This document shows, one piece after another, positions 18,021-27,967 of a DNA stretch of 64,000 nucleotides (positions are counted from its first letter, which is position 1; each line of letters starts with the position of its first letter). The position numbers were made by a program, and so were the translations under genes. The stretch is from Streptomyces sp. SCL15-4 (lineage in GTDB: Bacteria > Actinomycetota > Actinomycetes > Streptomycetales > Streptomycetaceae), in the NCBI RefSeq assembly GCF_033366695.1, contig NZ_JAOBTQ010000001.1:434001-498000 (forward strand), read 5' to 3'. The notes under the pieces are model-generated. The model worked only from the letters and a program-made list of their open reading frames with translations. It did no database searches and was not told where the DNA came from.

Positions 18021-18419
18021 TCAGGCTGCGGCTTCGCCGGGGTCCTCGTCCTCGTCCTCGTCCTCGTCATCCGAGGAGCCGCCCCGCTCGTACCCCGCAA
18101 CGGGAACAACGCGGCCGTCGGCGAGCGTCCTCGTGTGCCCGGTCACCGGGTGCCTGACGGGGGGTTTGCGTCGCTCGTCCTCGGCGGCGGAGTCGGCGGA
18201 CGACCCGGTGTCCCCGGTGTCCTCACCGTCCCCGATGTCCTCGGTGGCGTTCTGTTCCATGGCCTTCCTGGCGGCCAGGACAACGGCGGTCAGGGCCACG
18301 CCGCCGAGGGCGGTGCCGGCGGCGAGGATCTTGCCCTTGTGCTTGCCGTACAGGTTCTTCGTCTTCTCGATGAAGGAGGTGGGCTCGCCGTCCTCGGGCG
18401 TGGAGTCAGTCACGCACAC
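18021..18419 (-). CDS. Small single-pass membrane protein, function unknown
   Basis: The protein has 132 residues. A basic segment (IEKTKNLYGKHKGK) precedes one hydrophobic helix (ILAAGTALGGVALTAVVLAA, about 31-50). An acidic, serine-rich linker and a strikingly acidic C-terminal run (DDEDEDEDEDP) follow. This looks like a short membrane-anchored protein with a cytosolic or extracellular acidic tail. The middle segment HPVTGHTRTLADGRVVPV has no family I recognise. The GTG start at 18419 could be replaced by the GTG two codons later. It stands alone. Confidence 0.6.
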   Translation of the reverse strand: MCVTDSTPEDGEPTSFIEKTKNLYGKHKGKILAAGTALGGVALTAVVLAARKAMEQNATEDIGDGEDTGDTGSSADSAAEDERRKPPVRHPVTGHTRTLADGRVVPVAGYERGGSSDDEDEDEDEDPGEAAA

Positions 18420-18561
18420 ACATCTACCGGACCCGTCCCTCCCCTGTCAGGCAATCACCCGACATCGCCGCATCAAGCCGAGTGTGTTCCTTCGCCGGGC
18501 GGCGCACGAGGGGGGACTCGGTGCGCCGCGGGCGGCTCTTCCGACGGCAACGGCCGGGGGC

Positions 18562-19623
18562 TCAGGCGGCGTTGTGGCGTAGCTTGGGCCTCGACGCCGT
18601 GGAGCCGCGTACCACCAGCTCCGGCATGAACACGAACTCGCTGTGCGGCGCGGGAGTGCCGCCGACCTCTTCCAGCAGCGTGCGCACCGCGGCCTGGCCC
18701 ATCGCGGGCACGGGTTTGCGGATCGTGGTCAGGGGCGGGTCGGTGAAGGCGATCAGGGGCGAGTCGTCGAAGCCGACGACGGAGAAGTCCCGGGGGACCT
18801 CCATGCCGCGCTGCCGGGCCGCCCGTATCGCTCCGAGCGCCATCATGTCGCTGGCACAGACCACCGCCGTACAGCCCCGCTCGATCAGGGCCGCGGCGGC
18901 GGCCTGGCCGCCCTCCAGGCTGTAGAGGGAGTGCTGGATCAGCGTCGACTCGGTCATGTCCGGCGACAGACCCAGCTGCTCCTGTACCGCGCGGACGAAG
19001 CCCTCGATCTTGCGCTGCACGGGCACGAAGCGCCGGGGCCCGACGGCCAGGCCGATGCGGGTGTGGCCCAGGGAGGCCAGGTGGGCCACCGCCAGGGTCA
19101 TCGCCGCGCGGTCGTCGGGCGAGATGAACGGGGCCTGCACCTTCGCCGAGAAGCCGTCCACGAGCACGAACGGCACACCCTGGGCGCGCAGCTCGGCGTA
19201 GCGCCCGGTGTCGGCGGTGGTGTCCGCGTGCAGTCCGGAGACGTAGATGATGCCGGCCACCGCGCGGTCCACGAGCATCTCGGTGAGTTCGTCCTCCGTG
19301 GACCCGCCGGGTGTCTGGGTGGCGAGCACCGGGGTGTAGCCCTGCCGGGTGAGGGCCTGTCCGATGACCTGTGCGAGCGCCGGGAAGATGGGGTTGTCCA
19401 GCTCGGGGGTGATGAGGCCGACCAGGCCCTCGCTGCGCTGCCGCAGCCGTACCGGGCGTTCGTAGCCCAGCACGTCCAGTGCGGCGAGCACGGCCTGGCG
19501 GGTGCCGGAGGCGACGCTCGGTTTTCCGTTGAGGACCCGGCTGACGGTCGCCTCGCTCACCCCGGCCTGTGCGGCGATGTCGGCGAGCCGGATCGTCACG
19601 GGGACGGTCTGTACCGGCCGCAT
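18562..19623 (-). CDS. malR: LacI-family repressor of maltose genes (MalR-like)
   Basis: The protein has 353 residues. The N-terminal LacI helix-turn-helix and hinge are clear (IRLADIAAQAGVSEATVSRV, then LNGKPSVASGTR). A periplasmic-binding-protein-like sensor domain follows (GLITPELDNPIFPALAQVIG; VVCASDMMALGAIRAARQRG). It sits one base after the aglA stop as the last gene of malE-malF-malG-aglA, so it is probably autoregulated with the operon. Homologues such as MalR/Reg1 repress maltose and amylase genes in Streptomyces through TTGCA-rich sites; sites of that kind occur upstream of malE, the pullulanase and the amylase here. The start MRPVQ is chosen over an upstream extension that would run into aglA. 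Confidence 0.85.
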   Translation of the reverse strand: MRPVQTVPVTIRLADIAAQAGVSEATVSRVLNGKPSVASGTRQAVLAALDVLGYERPVRLRQRSEGLVGLITPELDNPIFPALAQVIGQALTRQGYTPVLATQTPGGSTEDELTEMLVDRAVAGIIYVSGLHADTTADTGRYAELRAQGVPFVLVDGFSAKVQAPFISPDDRAAMTLAVAHLASLGHTRIGLAVGPRRFVPVQRKIEGFVRAVQEQLGLSPDMTESTLIQHSLYSLEGGQAAAAALIERGCTAVVCASDMMALGAIRAARQRGMEVPRDFSVVGFDDSPLIAFTDPPLTTIRKPVPAMGQAAVRTLLEEVGGTPAPHSEFVFMPELVVRGSTASRPKLRHNAA

Positions 19624-19624
19624 G

Positions 19625-21289
19625 TCAGGCTGCCCACCAGACGGCGCACTCCCCGGGCAGTGCTGTCGTACCGGCGCCCGGCTCCACGTCGGCACCGGCG
19701 AGCAGCAGCGTGCCGGGCGTGGTCAGCGTGACGGGGGCGGCGGTGAAGTTGACCGTGCAGATGAAGGAGCCGTGCTCGCTGTCGCGGCGGAAGGCCAGGA
19801 CTCCTTCCGGAGCGTCCAGCCAGGTGATCTGGCGGCCCGCGCCCAGCGCCGGGTGCTCGCGGCGGATGGCGAGTGCCCTGCGGTAGAACTCCAGCGTGGA
19901 GGCCGCGTCGCCCTCCTGCGCCTCGACGGTCAGGTGTGTCCAGTCCGCCGGCTGCGGCAGCCAGGTCGGGCCGCCCTCGACGGGACCGAAGCCGTACGGC
20001 GGAACCTGGCCGGACCACGGGATCGGCACCCTGCAGCCGTCACGGGTGCCGTCCTGGCCCGTGGTGCGGAAGAACGCGGGGTCCTGTCGCACCTCGTCGG
20101 GCAGGTCGACGACCTCGGGCAGGCCGAGTTCCTCGCCCTGGTAGATGTAGGCCGAGCCGGGCAGTCCCAGCATCAGCAGGGTCGCCGCGCGGGCCCGGCG
20201 CAGGCCGCGCGCCGGGTCTCCGTCCGCGAGTCGCGTGGCGTGCCGCACCACGTCGTGGTTGGACAGCACCCAGGTCGCCGGCGCGTGTACGGCGTTCATG
20301 GCGCGCAGCGAGCGGTCGACGACCTCGCGCAGTCCGGCCGCGTCCCAGCCGGTGCCCAGGTAGTCGAAGTTGAAGGCCTGGTGCAGCTCGTCCGGTCGCA
20401 GGTACAGGGCGCTGCGCTCCACGGTCGGGGTCCATGCCTCGGCGACGGCGATGCGTTCGCCGTGGTACTCGTCGAGGATGCGCCGCCAGCCGCGGTAGAT
20501 GTCGTGCACGCCGTCCTGGTCGAAGTACGGTACCGGCCGCGTGCCGAGCAGCTTGACCTGCTCGTCGTGGCCGACGTCCGGCAGGCCGGCCGCCTTGACC
20601 AGGCCGTGTGCCACGTCGACGCGGAAGCCGTCGACGCCCAGGTCCAGCCAGAACCGCAGGATGGAGCGGAACTCGTCGTGGACGGCGGGGTGGTCCCAGT
20701 TGAAGTCGGGCTGTTCGGGCGCGAAGAGGTGCAGGTACCACTCGCCCGGGGTGCCGTCGGGTTCGGTGACCCGGGTCCAGGCGGGGCCGCCGAAGATGGA
20801 CTCCCAGTCGTTGGGCGGCAGTTCGCCCTCGGTGCCCTTGCCCGGCCGGAAGTGGAAGCGGTCCCGGAGAGGAGAGCCGGGCCCCTCGCGCAGGGCCTGC
20901 TTGAACCACTCGTGCTGGTCGGAGCAGTGGTTGGGCACCAGGTCGACGATGATCCGCAGCCCCAGCGCGTGGGCGTCGCGCACCAGGTCGTAGGCGTCGG
21001 TGAGGGTGCCGAACATGGGGTCCACGGCCCGGTAGTCGGCGACGTCGTACCCTCCGTCGGCCTGCGGCGAGGCGTAGAACGGCGACAGCCACACGGCGTC
21101 GACACCGAGCTTCTTCAGGTAGGGCAGCCGTGCGCGGATGCCGGGCAGGTCGCCGATTCCGTCGCCGTTGCTGTCGGCGAAACTGCGCGGATACACCTGG
21201 TAGATGACCGCGTCGCGCCACCACTCCCGGTCCGGGGAGGCGAGGGCGGGGGCTTCGTGGGCGACTGTGTCGGTGACGTGCTGGGTCAT
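19625..21289 (-). CDS. aglA: Intracellular GH13 alpha-glucosidase
   Basis: The protein has 554 residues and no signal peptide, so it is cytosolic. GH13 landmarks in order are WRDAVIYQVYPRSFADSNGD, DLVPNH, DGFRVDVAHG (nucleophile Asp), AVAEAW (acid/base Glu) and VLSNHDVVRH (transition-state Asp). The segment IYQGEELGLPEV is typical of oligo-alpha-glucosidases. It hydrolyses maltose and maltodextrins imported by the adjacent ABC transporter. It is fourth in the operon, 83 bp after malG. In an acarviose producer such an enzyme is a likely target of the product, so possible insensitivity is of interest. Confidence 0.88.
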   Translation of the reverse strand: MTQHVTDTVAHEAPALASPDREWWRDAVIYQVYPRSFADSNGDGIGDLPGIRARLPYLKKLGVDAVWLSPFYASPQADGGYDVADYRAVDPMFGTLTDAYDLVRDAHALGLRIIVDLVPNHCSDQHEWFKQALREGPGSPLRDRFHFRPGKGTEGELPPNDWESIFGGPAWTRVTEPDGTPGEWYLHLFAPEQPDFNWDHPAVHDEFRSILRFWLDLGVDGFRVDVAHGLVKAAGLPDVGHDEQVKLLGTRPVPYFDQDGVHDIYRGWRRILDEYHGERIAVAEAWTPTVERSALYLRPDELHQAFNFDYLGTGWDAAGLREVVDRSLRAMNAVHAPATWVLSNHDVVRHATRLADGDPARGLRRARAATLLMLGLPGSAYIYQGEELGLPEVVDLPDEVRQDPAFFRTTGQDGTRDGCRVPIPWSGQVPPYGFGPVEGGPTWLPQPADWTHLTVEAQEGDAASTLEFYRRALAIRREHPALGAGRQITWLDAPEGVLAFRRDSEHGSFICTVNFTAAPVTLTTPGTLLLAGADVEPGAGTTALPGECAVWWAA

Positions 21290-21372
21290 GGATTCCCTCG
21301 GGGAGTGGAAGGATAACGGCGAAGGCGCGTCCTCGGTGGGCGGGCGCCGGGGTCCGGCCGGGGTGGTGCCGG

Positions 21373-22287
21373 TCATGACTTGGTGCCGCCGGCCGTCAGT
21401 CCGGAGACGAGGCTGCGCTGCACGAGCATGAACACGAGGGCGGCCGGGATGGTGATGATGATCGCGGTGGCCGACGTCCACGCCCAGTCGGGCCGCTGGT
21501 CCTGGGCGAAGGTGCGGATGCCGACGGCGAGCGTGTAGTGGTCGGACTGCATGAACTGCGTCGCGTACGCGACCTCGCCCCACGCGGTGAGGAAGCTGTA
21601 GAAGGCCGTCACCGCGAGACCGGGCCGGGCCAGCGGCACGATCAGACGCCAGAAGGTGCCGATGGGAGTCAGGCCGTCCACTCGTCCGGCCTCGTCTATC
21701 TCCTTCGGGATGGTGTCGAAGTAGCCCTTCATCATCCAGGCGCAGAACGGCACCGCCGTGGTCGCGTAGGCCAGGATCAGTCCGAGGTAGTTGTCGAGCA
21801 GGTGCAGGTCGGCCATGAGCAGGTACAGCGGCACGATGAGCACGATGCTGGGGAACATCTGGGTGACCAGGAAGACCCACATCAGCTGCCGGCTGCCCGG
21901 GAACCGCATCCGGGACACGGCGTAGCCGGCGGTCGCGGCGAGGAAGACGCCCAGTGCCGTGGTGCCGGCCGCCACGATGACGGTGTTCAGGAACCACTGC
22001 AGCAGGTCCGAATGGGCCAGTACGTCGCTGTAGTTGTGGAAGCCGAGATGCGACAGCACCTCGCCCGGCTCCTGCCAGGCGTTCTTCGGGCCCAGGGAGA
22101 TGAAGAACACCCATACCACGGGGAAGGCCGCGATCACGGTGGCGAGGATCAGGGTGGCGTGCAGGGCCACGGAGGCGCCGAGCCCTCGTTCCTCCCGGCC
22201 GCGCACCCTGCGGGTCCGGCGGACGGCGGCGGGGAGCGGGACGGTCTCCTCGGGCGCGGCGGCGGTCTCGTGCGTTGCTGCGGTCAT
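21373..22287 (-). CDS. malG: Maltose/maltodextrin ABC transporter permease, MalG type
   Basis: The protein has 304 residues. An N-terminal cytosolic tail is followed by about six membrane helices. The permease-ATPase contact motif EAA---G appears as EIDEAGRVDGLTPIGTFWRL, in the position usual for binding-protein-dependent sugar importers. It forms the membrane channel with MalF. No ATPase gene is in the operon, so, as in other streptomycetes, a shared MsiK-type ATPase elsewhere is presumably used. GacG/GacF of the S. glaucescens acarbose system belong to the same family. Sequence alone does not say whether maltodextrins or acarbose-like compounds are the cargo. Confidence 0.87.
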   Translation of the reverse strand: MTAATHETAAAPEETVPLPAAVRRTRRVRGREERGLGASVALHATLILATVIAAFPVVWVFFISLGPKNAWQEPGEVLSHLGFHNYSDVLAHSDLLQWFLNTVIVAAGTTALGVFLAATAGYAVSRMRFPGSRQLMWVFLVTQMFPSIVLIVPLYLLMADLHLLDNYLGLILAYATTAVPFCAWMMKGYFDTIPKEIDEAGRVDGLTPIGTFWRLIVPLARPGLAVTAFYSFLTAWGEVAYATQFMQSDHYTLAVGIRTFAQDQRPDWAWTSATAIIITIPAALVFMLVQRSLVSGLTAGGTKS

Positions 22288-22300
22288 GACGATGGCTCCT

Positions 22301-23305
22301 TTACGCCTGCTCGGACTTCAGGGTGCTGCGGCGGTAGAAGGTCGAGAAGGCGAGCAGGAGAGCGAGGATGATGATCCCGTAGGTCGCCGCTCCCGCGTAG
22401 TCCGAGACGCCGTTGAACGCCTTGTGGAAGGCGAAGGTGACGAGGATGTCCGTGTCGCCGGTGGTGTTGTTGCCCAGCAGCAGATAGATGACGTTGAACA
22501 TGTTGAACGTCCAGATGCAGCCCAGCAGGATCACGGTGTTCGACACCGGGCGCAGTCCGGGCAGGGTGACGTTGAGGAAGCGCTGCCAGGGCGAGGCGCC
22601 GTCCATCTCGGCCGCCTCGTACAACTCCTTGGGGATCGACTGGAGTCCGCCGAGCACGGCGACCATGTTGAAGGGGATGCCGATCCAGACGTTGACCATG
22701 ATGACGGCGATCTTCTGGGACAGCGGGGAGCCGAGCCAGTTCTGCGCGGGCAGGCCGAACGCCTGGATGATCTCGTTGAACACGCCGTACTGGGAGTTGA
22801 GCATCAGCCGCCAGGCGAAGACGCCGATGAACGACGGGACGGCCCACGGCAGGATCAGCATCGCGCGGTAGAAACCCCGCAGGCGCATCTTGCGGTTGAG
22901 CAGCACCGCGAGCCCCATGCCGAGACCGACCTGCAGGACGACGCAGGACACCGTCCACACGACCGTCCACGCCAGCCGCGGGTAGAAGTCGCCGTCCGCG
23001 CCCGACAGGACGTGCCAGTAGTTGTCGAGACCGACGAACTCGTATGTGGCGGGACGGTGGAAGGCGCCGATGGTGGTGGCGACGTTGGACTCGTTCGCGT
23101 CGGTCAGCGACTGGTAGAAGCCGTATCCGAGCGGATACAGCACCAGCAGGGCGATGACGATGGCCACCGGGGCCACCATGGCCCAGGCGTACCAGTACCT
23201 GTCCCATGCGCGTCTGAACGCCGTACCACGTGGTCGGTGCGGTTTGCGGTGGTCACGGGCTGTCTCGTCGGTCGTTCCGGTGCTCGTTGCGGTCGTCATA
23301 CTCAT
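22301..23305 (-). CDS. malF: Maltose/maltodextrin ABC transporter permease, MalF type
   Basis: The protein has 334 residues. After a 35-residue hydrophilic N-terminus, six or so hydrophobic helices follow. The EAA motif is ELYEAAEMDGASPWQRFLNV (about 223-242), the ATPase contact loop. It lies 13 bp before malG and 127 bp after malE, from which it is separated by a strong stem-loop. Together with MalG it imports oligosaccharides delivered by the MalE lipoprotein. Two adjacent Met codons make the exact start ambiguous by two residues. Confidence 0.87.
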   Translation of the reverse strand: MSMTTATSTGTTDETARDHRKPHRPRGTAFRRAWDRYWYAWAMVAPVAIVIALLVLYPLGYGFYQSLTDANESNVATTIGAFHRPATYEFVGLDNYWHVLSGADGDFYPRLAWTVVWTVSCVVLQVGLGMGLAVLLNRKMRLRGFYRAMLILPWAVPSFIGVFAWRLMLNSQYGVFNEIIQAFGLPAQNWLGSPLSQKIAVIMVNVWIGIPFNMVAVLGGLQSIPKELYEAAEMDGASPWQRFLNVTLPGLRPVSNTVILLGCIWTFNMFNVIYLLLGNNTTGDTDILVTFAFHKAFNGVSDYAGAATYGIIILALLLAFSTFYRRSTLKSEQA

Positions 23306-23336
23306 CGGCTCTTTCGCGGGCGAAGTCGGGTGGTAC

Positions 23337-23397
23337 CGCAGCCCCGGGGGAGCCCCGGTCGGGGCGGCAGCGGGGAAGTGGTTCCCCCGGGGCTGCG
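23337..23397 (-). other. 15-bp intercistronic stem-loop between malE and malF
   Basis: Bases 23337-23351 and 23383-23397 are exact reverse complements around a 31-nt loop. On the mRNA the hairpin lies just after the malE stop. In binding-protein operons such hairpins stabilise the upstream message or partly terminate transcription, giving more binding protein than permease. That role is inferred from position. Confidence 0.7.
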
Positions 23398-23432
23398 TGT
23401 CCTTCGGTTACCGTCGGGCGGTGCGCCGCGGT

Positions 23433-24722
23433 TCAGCCGATGGAGAAGCCTTTCAGGAGCTTCTGGAACTCCTTGGCGGTGGTGTCGAGGCCGCCTTGGA
23501 CCGACTCGTCGCCCTGGAGGATCTTCACGTAGTTCTGCGCCAGCGGGGTGAAGAGCGAACCGGCCTGCGGCAGGGCCACGCGTGCGCGTGCCGTCTTCTC
23601 CAGGAGGGGCTGGAAGCCGGCGATCTTGGCGTCCCCGGTGACCTCGCTGGTGTAGGCGGACTTGCGGGTCGGCAGGGTGCCGGTCCCCTTGGCGATCTCG
23701 ATCTGGCTCGGCGTCGAGGTCATGAACTGCGTGAACAGGTAGCTGGCGTCCAGATTGCCCGAGCCCTGGTACACGGTGAGGTTGTGGCCGCCGGTCGGGG
23801 CCTGGGCCTTGCCGCCGGCGCCGGCCGGGACGGGCGCGAAGCCGAGGTTCTTCTCGTCGCCCTTGAACGCCGTGCCGCTCAGGTCGTCGCCGACCGACCA
23901 GGGGCCCTGGATCAGCATGGCGACCTTGCCGTTCTTGAAGGCGGCCTGCATGTTCTGGTAGGCGTTCGCGAAGTCGACCTTCATCGACGCCTCGTCGTTG
24001 ATCTTCTTCGCGGTGGTCAGGGCCTTGACGGCGGCACCGTCGTTGATGGTGATCTTCTTGGCCGAGGGGTCGGCCAGGTCCGCGCCGTTGCTGTAGAGCA
24101 GCGGGAGCAGGAAGTAGGAGTCGGGGTTCAGGTAGGTGCCGTAGGCCCCCGTCTTCTGCTTGATGGTCTTGGCGTCGGTGATGAACTCGTCCCAGGTGGC
24201 CGGGGGTTCGGCGATGCCGGCCTGCTTCAGGAGCTTCTTGTTGTACAGCAGGCCCAGGGTGTCGGTGACCGACGGGACGCCGTAGGTCTTGCCCTTGTAC
24301 TTGGCCGTGTTCAGCGGAACGGAGCTGAAGTCGCCGGTGTCCTTCAGGGCCGGGGTGCCGTCGAGCGGGGCGATGTAGCCCAGCTCGGCGTACTCGGCCA
24401 TCAGACCCACGTCGGTGCGGACGACGTCCGGTGCGCCCTTGCCGCTCTTGGCGGCGGACTTGAACTTCTGCTCGATGTCGGTGAACGGGACGTTCTGGTA
24501 GTCCACCTTGATCTTCGGGTACTTGTTCTCGAACTGCTTGATGAGGGCCTTGTACGTCGGGGCCTCGGTCGCGGCGTCCGAGGTGTCCCAGTACGTGATC
24601 GTCCCGGAGATGTCCTTGGGGTCCTTCGGCTTGCTCGATGAGTCGCCACCCGAGCCACCGCAGGCGGAAGCGGTGAGGGCGACCACGGTGACCGCGGCGG
24701 CGATCGATATGCCACGTCGCAT
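23433..24722 (-). CDS. malE: Extracellular maltose/maltodextrin-binding lipoprotein
   Basis: The protein has 429 residues. A lipoprotein signal peptide ends in the lipobox LTASAC (Cys about 21). A family-1 solute-binding fold follows (TITYWDTSDAATEAPTYKAL; AMLIQGPWSVGDDL; TGGHNLTVYQGSG). It binds maltose or maltodextrins outside the membrane and hands them to MalFG. It is first in the leftward operon and is preceded by an operator-bearing promoter. Its family includes GacH, the acarbose-binding protein of S. glaucescens, so acarviose-compound binding is an alternative that sequence cannot settle. Confidence 0.88.
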   Translation of the reverse strand: MRRGISIAAAVTVVALTASACGGSGGDSSSKPKDPKDISGTITYWDTSDAATEAPTYKALIKQFENKYPKIKVDYQNVPFTDIEQKFKSAAKSGKGAPDVVRTDVGLMAEYAELGYIAPLDGTPALKDTGDFSSVPLNTAKYKGKTYGVPSVTDTLGLLYNKKLLKQAGIAEPPATWDEFITDAKTIKQKTGAYGTYLNPDSYFLLPLLYSNGADLADPSAKKITINDGAAVKALTTAKKINDEASMKVDFANAYQNMQAAFKNGKVAMLIQGPWSVGDDLSGTAFKGDEKNLGFAPVPAGAGGKAQAPTGGHNLTVYQGSGNLDASYLFTQFMTSTPSQIEIAKGTGTLPTRKSAYTSEVTGDAKIAGFQPLLEKTARARVALPQAGSLFTPLAQNYVKILQGDESVQGGLDTTAKEFQKLLKGFSIG

Positions 24723-24811
24723 AGCAACTCCTTGATCTGGGTGCCCGGAACATCCCTAGAGCAGGGCCGGGGTGCCGTGTGTCTCGACCAACGGCCGCCG
24801 GGCGCGAGTTG

Positions 24812-24850
24812 AACATACAAGGTTGCAATCTCTTGCGAAAGACGTTGCAG
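24812..24850 (-). promoter_or_regulatory. malE promoter with overlapping TTGC-rich operator
   Basis: On the minus strand a weak -35 (TTTCGC, 24840-24835) and a -10 (TATGTT, 24817-24812) are separated by exactly 17 bp. The interval and its flank hold TTGCAA, CTTGCG and TTGCAG elements (plus-strand 24822-24850). These match the kind of CTTGCA-type repeats bound by MalR/Reg1 in Streptomyces amylase and mal promoters. A bound repressor would cover both promoter elements. Confidence 0.65.
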
Positions 24851-25094
24851 ACAGATTCCTTCCCGGTTCCCGGGACGTGACAATCTTGTGACCTGCGCAC
24901 CCAGTTGCCCGAACACCGTGCGCAACTGTCGCATGCGCCCAGCTCAGTTGGCGTAACAACACCTTTCAGACACCTCCCGCACACCTCCGCGACCCGGTGG
25001 CCCGGCACCCGGCGAGAAGAGCCCGGTCGGCAACGGCCGCCAGGTGTGGCTGGGCAGCTCGCCGACAACTGATGAACCGTCGACAGCATGTGTG

Positions 25095-25128
25095 AAGTCT
25101 TTTGCTGATTCTTTCAAGTCTCTTGCTG
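25095..25128 (+). promoter_or_regulatory. Direct-repeat operator upstream of the pullulanase gene
   Basis: AAGTCTTTTGCTG (25095-25107) and AAGTCTCTTGCTG (25116-25128) are a 13-bp direct repeat with one mismatch and a period of 21 bp, two helical turns. The TTGC cores resemble the mal operators next door. It lies about 65 bp before the pullulanase start. I infer control by the LacI-family repressor. Confidence 0.6.
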
Positions 25129-25193
25129 TAACGGCTCGCCGGTGGTTACGGTCGCGCCCACTCTGTCCCTCAGCACACAAGGAGTTCACACTC

Positions 25194-27947
25194 GTGACAC
25201 ACAGCCGGCGGACGCCCGTGCAGCGCCCGCCCCACCAGGCCGGACGGGGAAGACGAGGCAAGCGGGGTGAGCGCGTGGCGGCAGTCACGGGTGCCCTGCT
25301 CGTCGCCGCCCTCCTCCAGCCCCTCGCCGCACTCCCCCCGGCCGCCGCCCACGCTCCCCTCGCAACAGGCACCGGCGCCGTCGATGTGACCACCTCCAAG
25401 GCGGTCTGGATCGACCGGGACACCGTCGCCTGGAACGGCGTCGCGGGCGCCGCCACCACCGAGCTGCTGTACTCCCCGGACGGCTCCCTCACCGCCGGGG
25501 ACGCCTCGTCGCCCGGCGGCCGCACGCACCGGATCAGGCTCGCCGAGACGACCCTGACCGACGCGCAGAAGGCCAGGTTCCCGCATCTGAAGGACTACGC
25601 CGCCTGGTCGGTGGACCCGCGTGACCGGGGCCGGGTGCGCGAGGCGCTGAGGGGCCGGCTCGTGGCCTCGCAGCGGGCGGTGAACGGTGCGGTGCTGGCC
25701 GCGACCGGTGTGCAGAGCGCCGGTGTGCTGGACGACCTCTACTCCGCCGCCACCAAGGCGCGGCTCGGGCCGGTGTTCGATCACGGCCGGCCCACGCTGT
25801 CGGTGTGGGCTCCGACGGCGCGGAGCGTGTCGCTGGAACTCGGCGGTTCGCTCAGGCGCATGCACCGGGACGACTCCACCGGCGTGTGGTCCGTCACCGG
25901 GCCGGCGTCCTGGAAGGGCCGGCCGTACCGGTACGTGGTGACGGTGTGGGCGCCCAGCGTCCGCAAGATGGTCACCAACAAGGTCACCGACCCGTACTCG
26001 GTGGCGCTCACCGCCGATTCCGAGCGCAGCCTGATCGTGGACCTGGACGACAAGTCCCTGGCACCGGCAGGCTGGTCGACGCTGCGCAAGCCCAAGGCCG
26101 TACCGCTGCGGGACGCGCAGATCCAGGAACTGCACATCCGGGACTTCTCCATCGAGGACAAGACGGTGCCGGTGAAGGACCGGGGCACCTACCTGGCGTT
26201 CACCGACACCGGCGCCGACGGGTCCCGGCACCTGAGGAAGCTGGCCAAGGCGGGCACGTCGTACGTGCACCTCTTGCCCGCCTTCGACATCGCGGGAATT
26301 CCCGAGCGCAAGGCGGACCAGGCGGTCCCGGACTGTGATCCGGCGTCCTTCCCGGCCGATTCCGAGCGGCAGCAGGAGTGTGTGGGCAAGGCGGCGGCGA
26401 AAGACGCTTACAACTGGGGTTACGACCCGTTGCACTACACGGTTCCGGAGGGTTCCTACGCCTCTGATCCGGACGGTACGGCCCGGACGGTGGAGTTCCG
26501 CCGGATGGTGCGGGCCTTGAACGAGGACGGGCTGCGGGTGGTGATGGACGTGGTCTACAACCACACGGCGGCCGCCGGTCAGGCGGATGTGTCGGTGCTG
26601 GACCGGATCGTGCCCGGCTACTACCACCGGCTGCTGGCGGACGGGTCGGTGGCGAGCAGCACCTGCTGTGCCAACACCGCGACGGAGAACGCGATGATGG
26701 GCAAGCTGGTGGTGGACTCGGTCGTCACCTGGGCCAGGCAGTACAAGGTCGACGGGTTCCGGTTCGACCTCATGGGCCACCAGCCCAAGGCCAACATCCT
26801 GGCCGTGCGCAAGGCCCTGGACGCGCTGAACGTGCGGCGGGACGGCGTGGACGGCAGGAAGATCGTCCTGTACGGGGAGGGCTGGAACTTCGGCGAGGTC
26901 GCCGACGACGCCCGGTTCGTCCAGGCCACGCAGAAGAACATGGCCGGCACCGGGATCGCCACGTTCTCCGACCGGGCCCGGGACGCGGTGCGCGGCGGTA
27001 CTCCCTTCGACGCCGACCCGGGTGTGCAGGGTTTCGCCTCCGGGCTGTACACCGACCCCAACGCCTCCGCCGCCAACGGCACGGAGCAGGAGCAGCGGGC
27101 CCGGCTGCTGCATTACCAGGACCTGATCAAGGTGGGGCTCACCGGGAACCTGGCGCGGTTCCGTTTCACGGACACCGGCGGCAGGACGGTCACCGGCGCG
27201 GAGGTGGACTACAACGGCGCGCCCGCCGGATACGCCGACGCCCCCGGTGACGCCCTCGCCTACGTGGACGCGCACGACAACGAGTCGCTGTTCGACGCGC
27301 TGGCCTACAAACTCCCCACGGACACTCCCGCCGCCGGCCGGGCCCGGATGCAGGTGCTGGCCATGGCGACGGCCGCGCTGTCCCAGGGACCGGCGCTGTC
27401 CCAGGCCGGCAGCGACCTGCTGCGGTCGAAGTCCCTGGACCGCAACTCCTTCGACAGCGGGGACTGGTTCAACGCGATCCACTGGAACTGCGCCGACGGC
27501 AACGGCTTCGGCCGCGGCCTGCCCCCGGCCGCCGACAACCGCTCCAAGTGGGACCACGCCAGGCCCCTGCTCACCACGGTGAAGGCCGGCTGTGCGGACA
27601 TCACCGCCGCCTCCGCCGCCTACCGGGACCTGCTGAAGATCCGCACCACCGAGAAGGCGTTCTCCCTGACCACCGCCACCGAGGTCCAGCGGCGGCTGTC
27701 CTTCCCGCTGTCCGGCAAGGACGAGACACCCGGCGTCATCACCATGAGACTCGGCGACCTCGTCATCGTCTTCAACGCCACCCCGCAACAGCAGCGACAG
27801 CGCATCGGCACCCTCGCCGGCACTCCCTACCACCTCCACCCGGTACAGGCCGCAGGCGCCGACGAAATCGTGAAGTCCGCCTCGTTCACGACCGGTTCGG
27901 GCACGTTCACCGTCCCGGCGCGGACCGTCGCGGTGTTCACCCGCTGA
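25194..27947 (+). CDS. Secreted pullulanase (GH13 alpha-1,6-glucosidase)
   Basis: The protein has 917 residues from a GTG preceded by AAGGAG. A long twin-Arg-containing n-region and a hydrophobic core ending in AAAHA form the signal peptide. Residues about 62-185 form the module with [11 protein letters not shown] and the VDPRDRGR segment. A CBM48-like domain follows ([15 protein letters not shown]), then the GH13 barrel: [20 protein letters not shown] (nucleophile), YGEGWNF (acid/base) and YVDAHDN. The C-terminal beta-domain resembles DUF3372. It debranches extracellular starch or pullulan. It corresponds to the second half of the bifunctional amylase/dextrinase I recall in S. coelicolor. 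Confidence 0.88.
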   Translation: MTHSRRTPVQRPPHQAGRGRRGKRGERVAAVTGALLVAALLQPLAALPPAAAHAPLATGTGAVDVTTSKAVWIDRDTVAWNGVAGAATTELLYSPDGSLTAGDASSPGGRTHRIRLAETTLTDAQKARFPHLKDYAAWSVDPRDRGRVREALRGRLVASQRAVNGAVLAATGVQSAGVLDDLYSAATKARLGPVFDHGRPTLSVWAPTARSVSLELGGSLRRMHRDDSTGVWSVTGPASWKGRPYRYVVTVWAPSVRKMVTNKVTDPYSVALTADSERSLIVDLDDKSLAPAGWSTLRKPKAVPLRDAQIQELHIRDFSIEDKTVPVKDRGTYLAFTDTGADGSRHLRKLAKAGTSYVHLLPAFDIAGIPERKADQAVPDCDPASFPADSERQQECVGKAAAKDAYNWGYDPLHYTVPEGSYASDPDGTARTVEFRRMVRALNEDGLRVVMDVVYNHTAAAGQADVSVLDRIVPGYYHRLLADGSVASSTCCANTATENAMMGKLVVDSVVTWARQYKVDGFRFDLMGHQPKANILAVRKALDALNVRRDGVDGRKIVLYGEGWNFGEVADDARFVQATQKNMAGTGIATFSDRARDAVRGGTPFDADPGVQGFASGLYTDPNASAANGTEQEQRARLLHYQDLIKVGLTGNLARFRFTDTGGRTVTGAEVDYNGAPAGYADAPGDALAYVDAHDNESLFDALAYKLPTDTPAAGRARMQVLAMATAALSQGPALSQAGSDLLRSKSLDRNSFDSGDWFNAIHWNCADGNGFGRGLPPAADNRSKWDHARPLLTTVKAGCADITAASAAYRDLLKIRTTEKAFSLTTATEVQRRLSFPLSGKDETPGVITMRLGDLVIVFNATPQQQRQRIGTLAGTPYHLHPVQAAGADEIVKSASFTTGSGTFTVPARTVAVFTR

Positions 27948-27967
27948 GTCAGCGTTCCCCGCACACA

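Noticed and set aside
24806..24814. GAGTTGAAC, a StrR right half-site upstream of malE
   Set aside because: The matching left half is absent at the required 11-bp spacing, so it is most likely chance.
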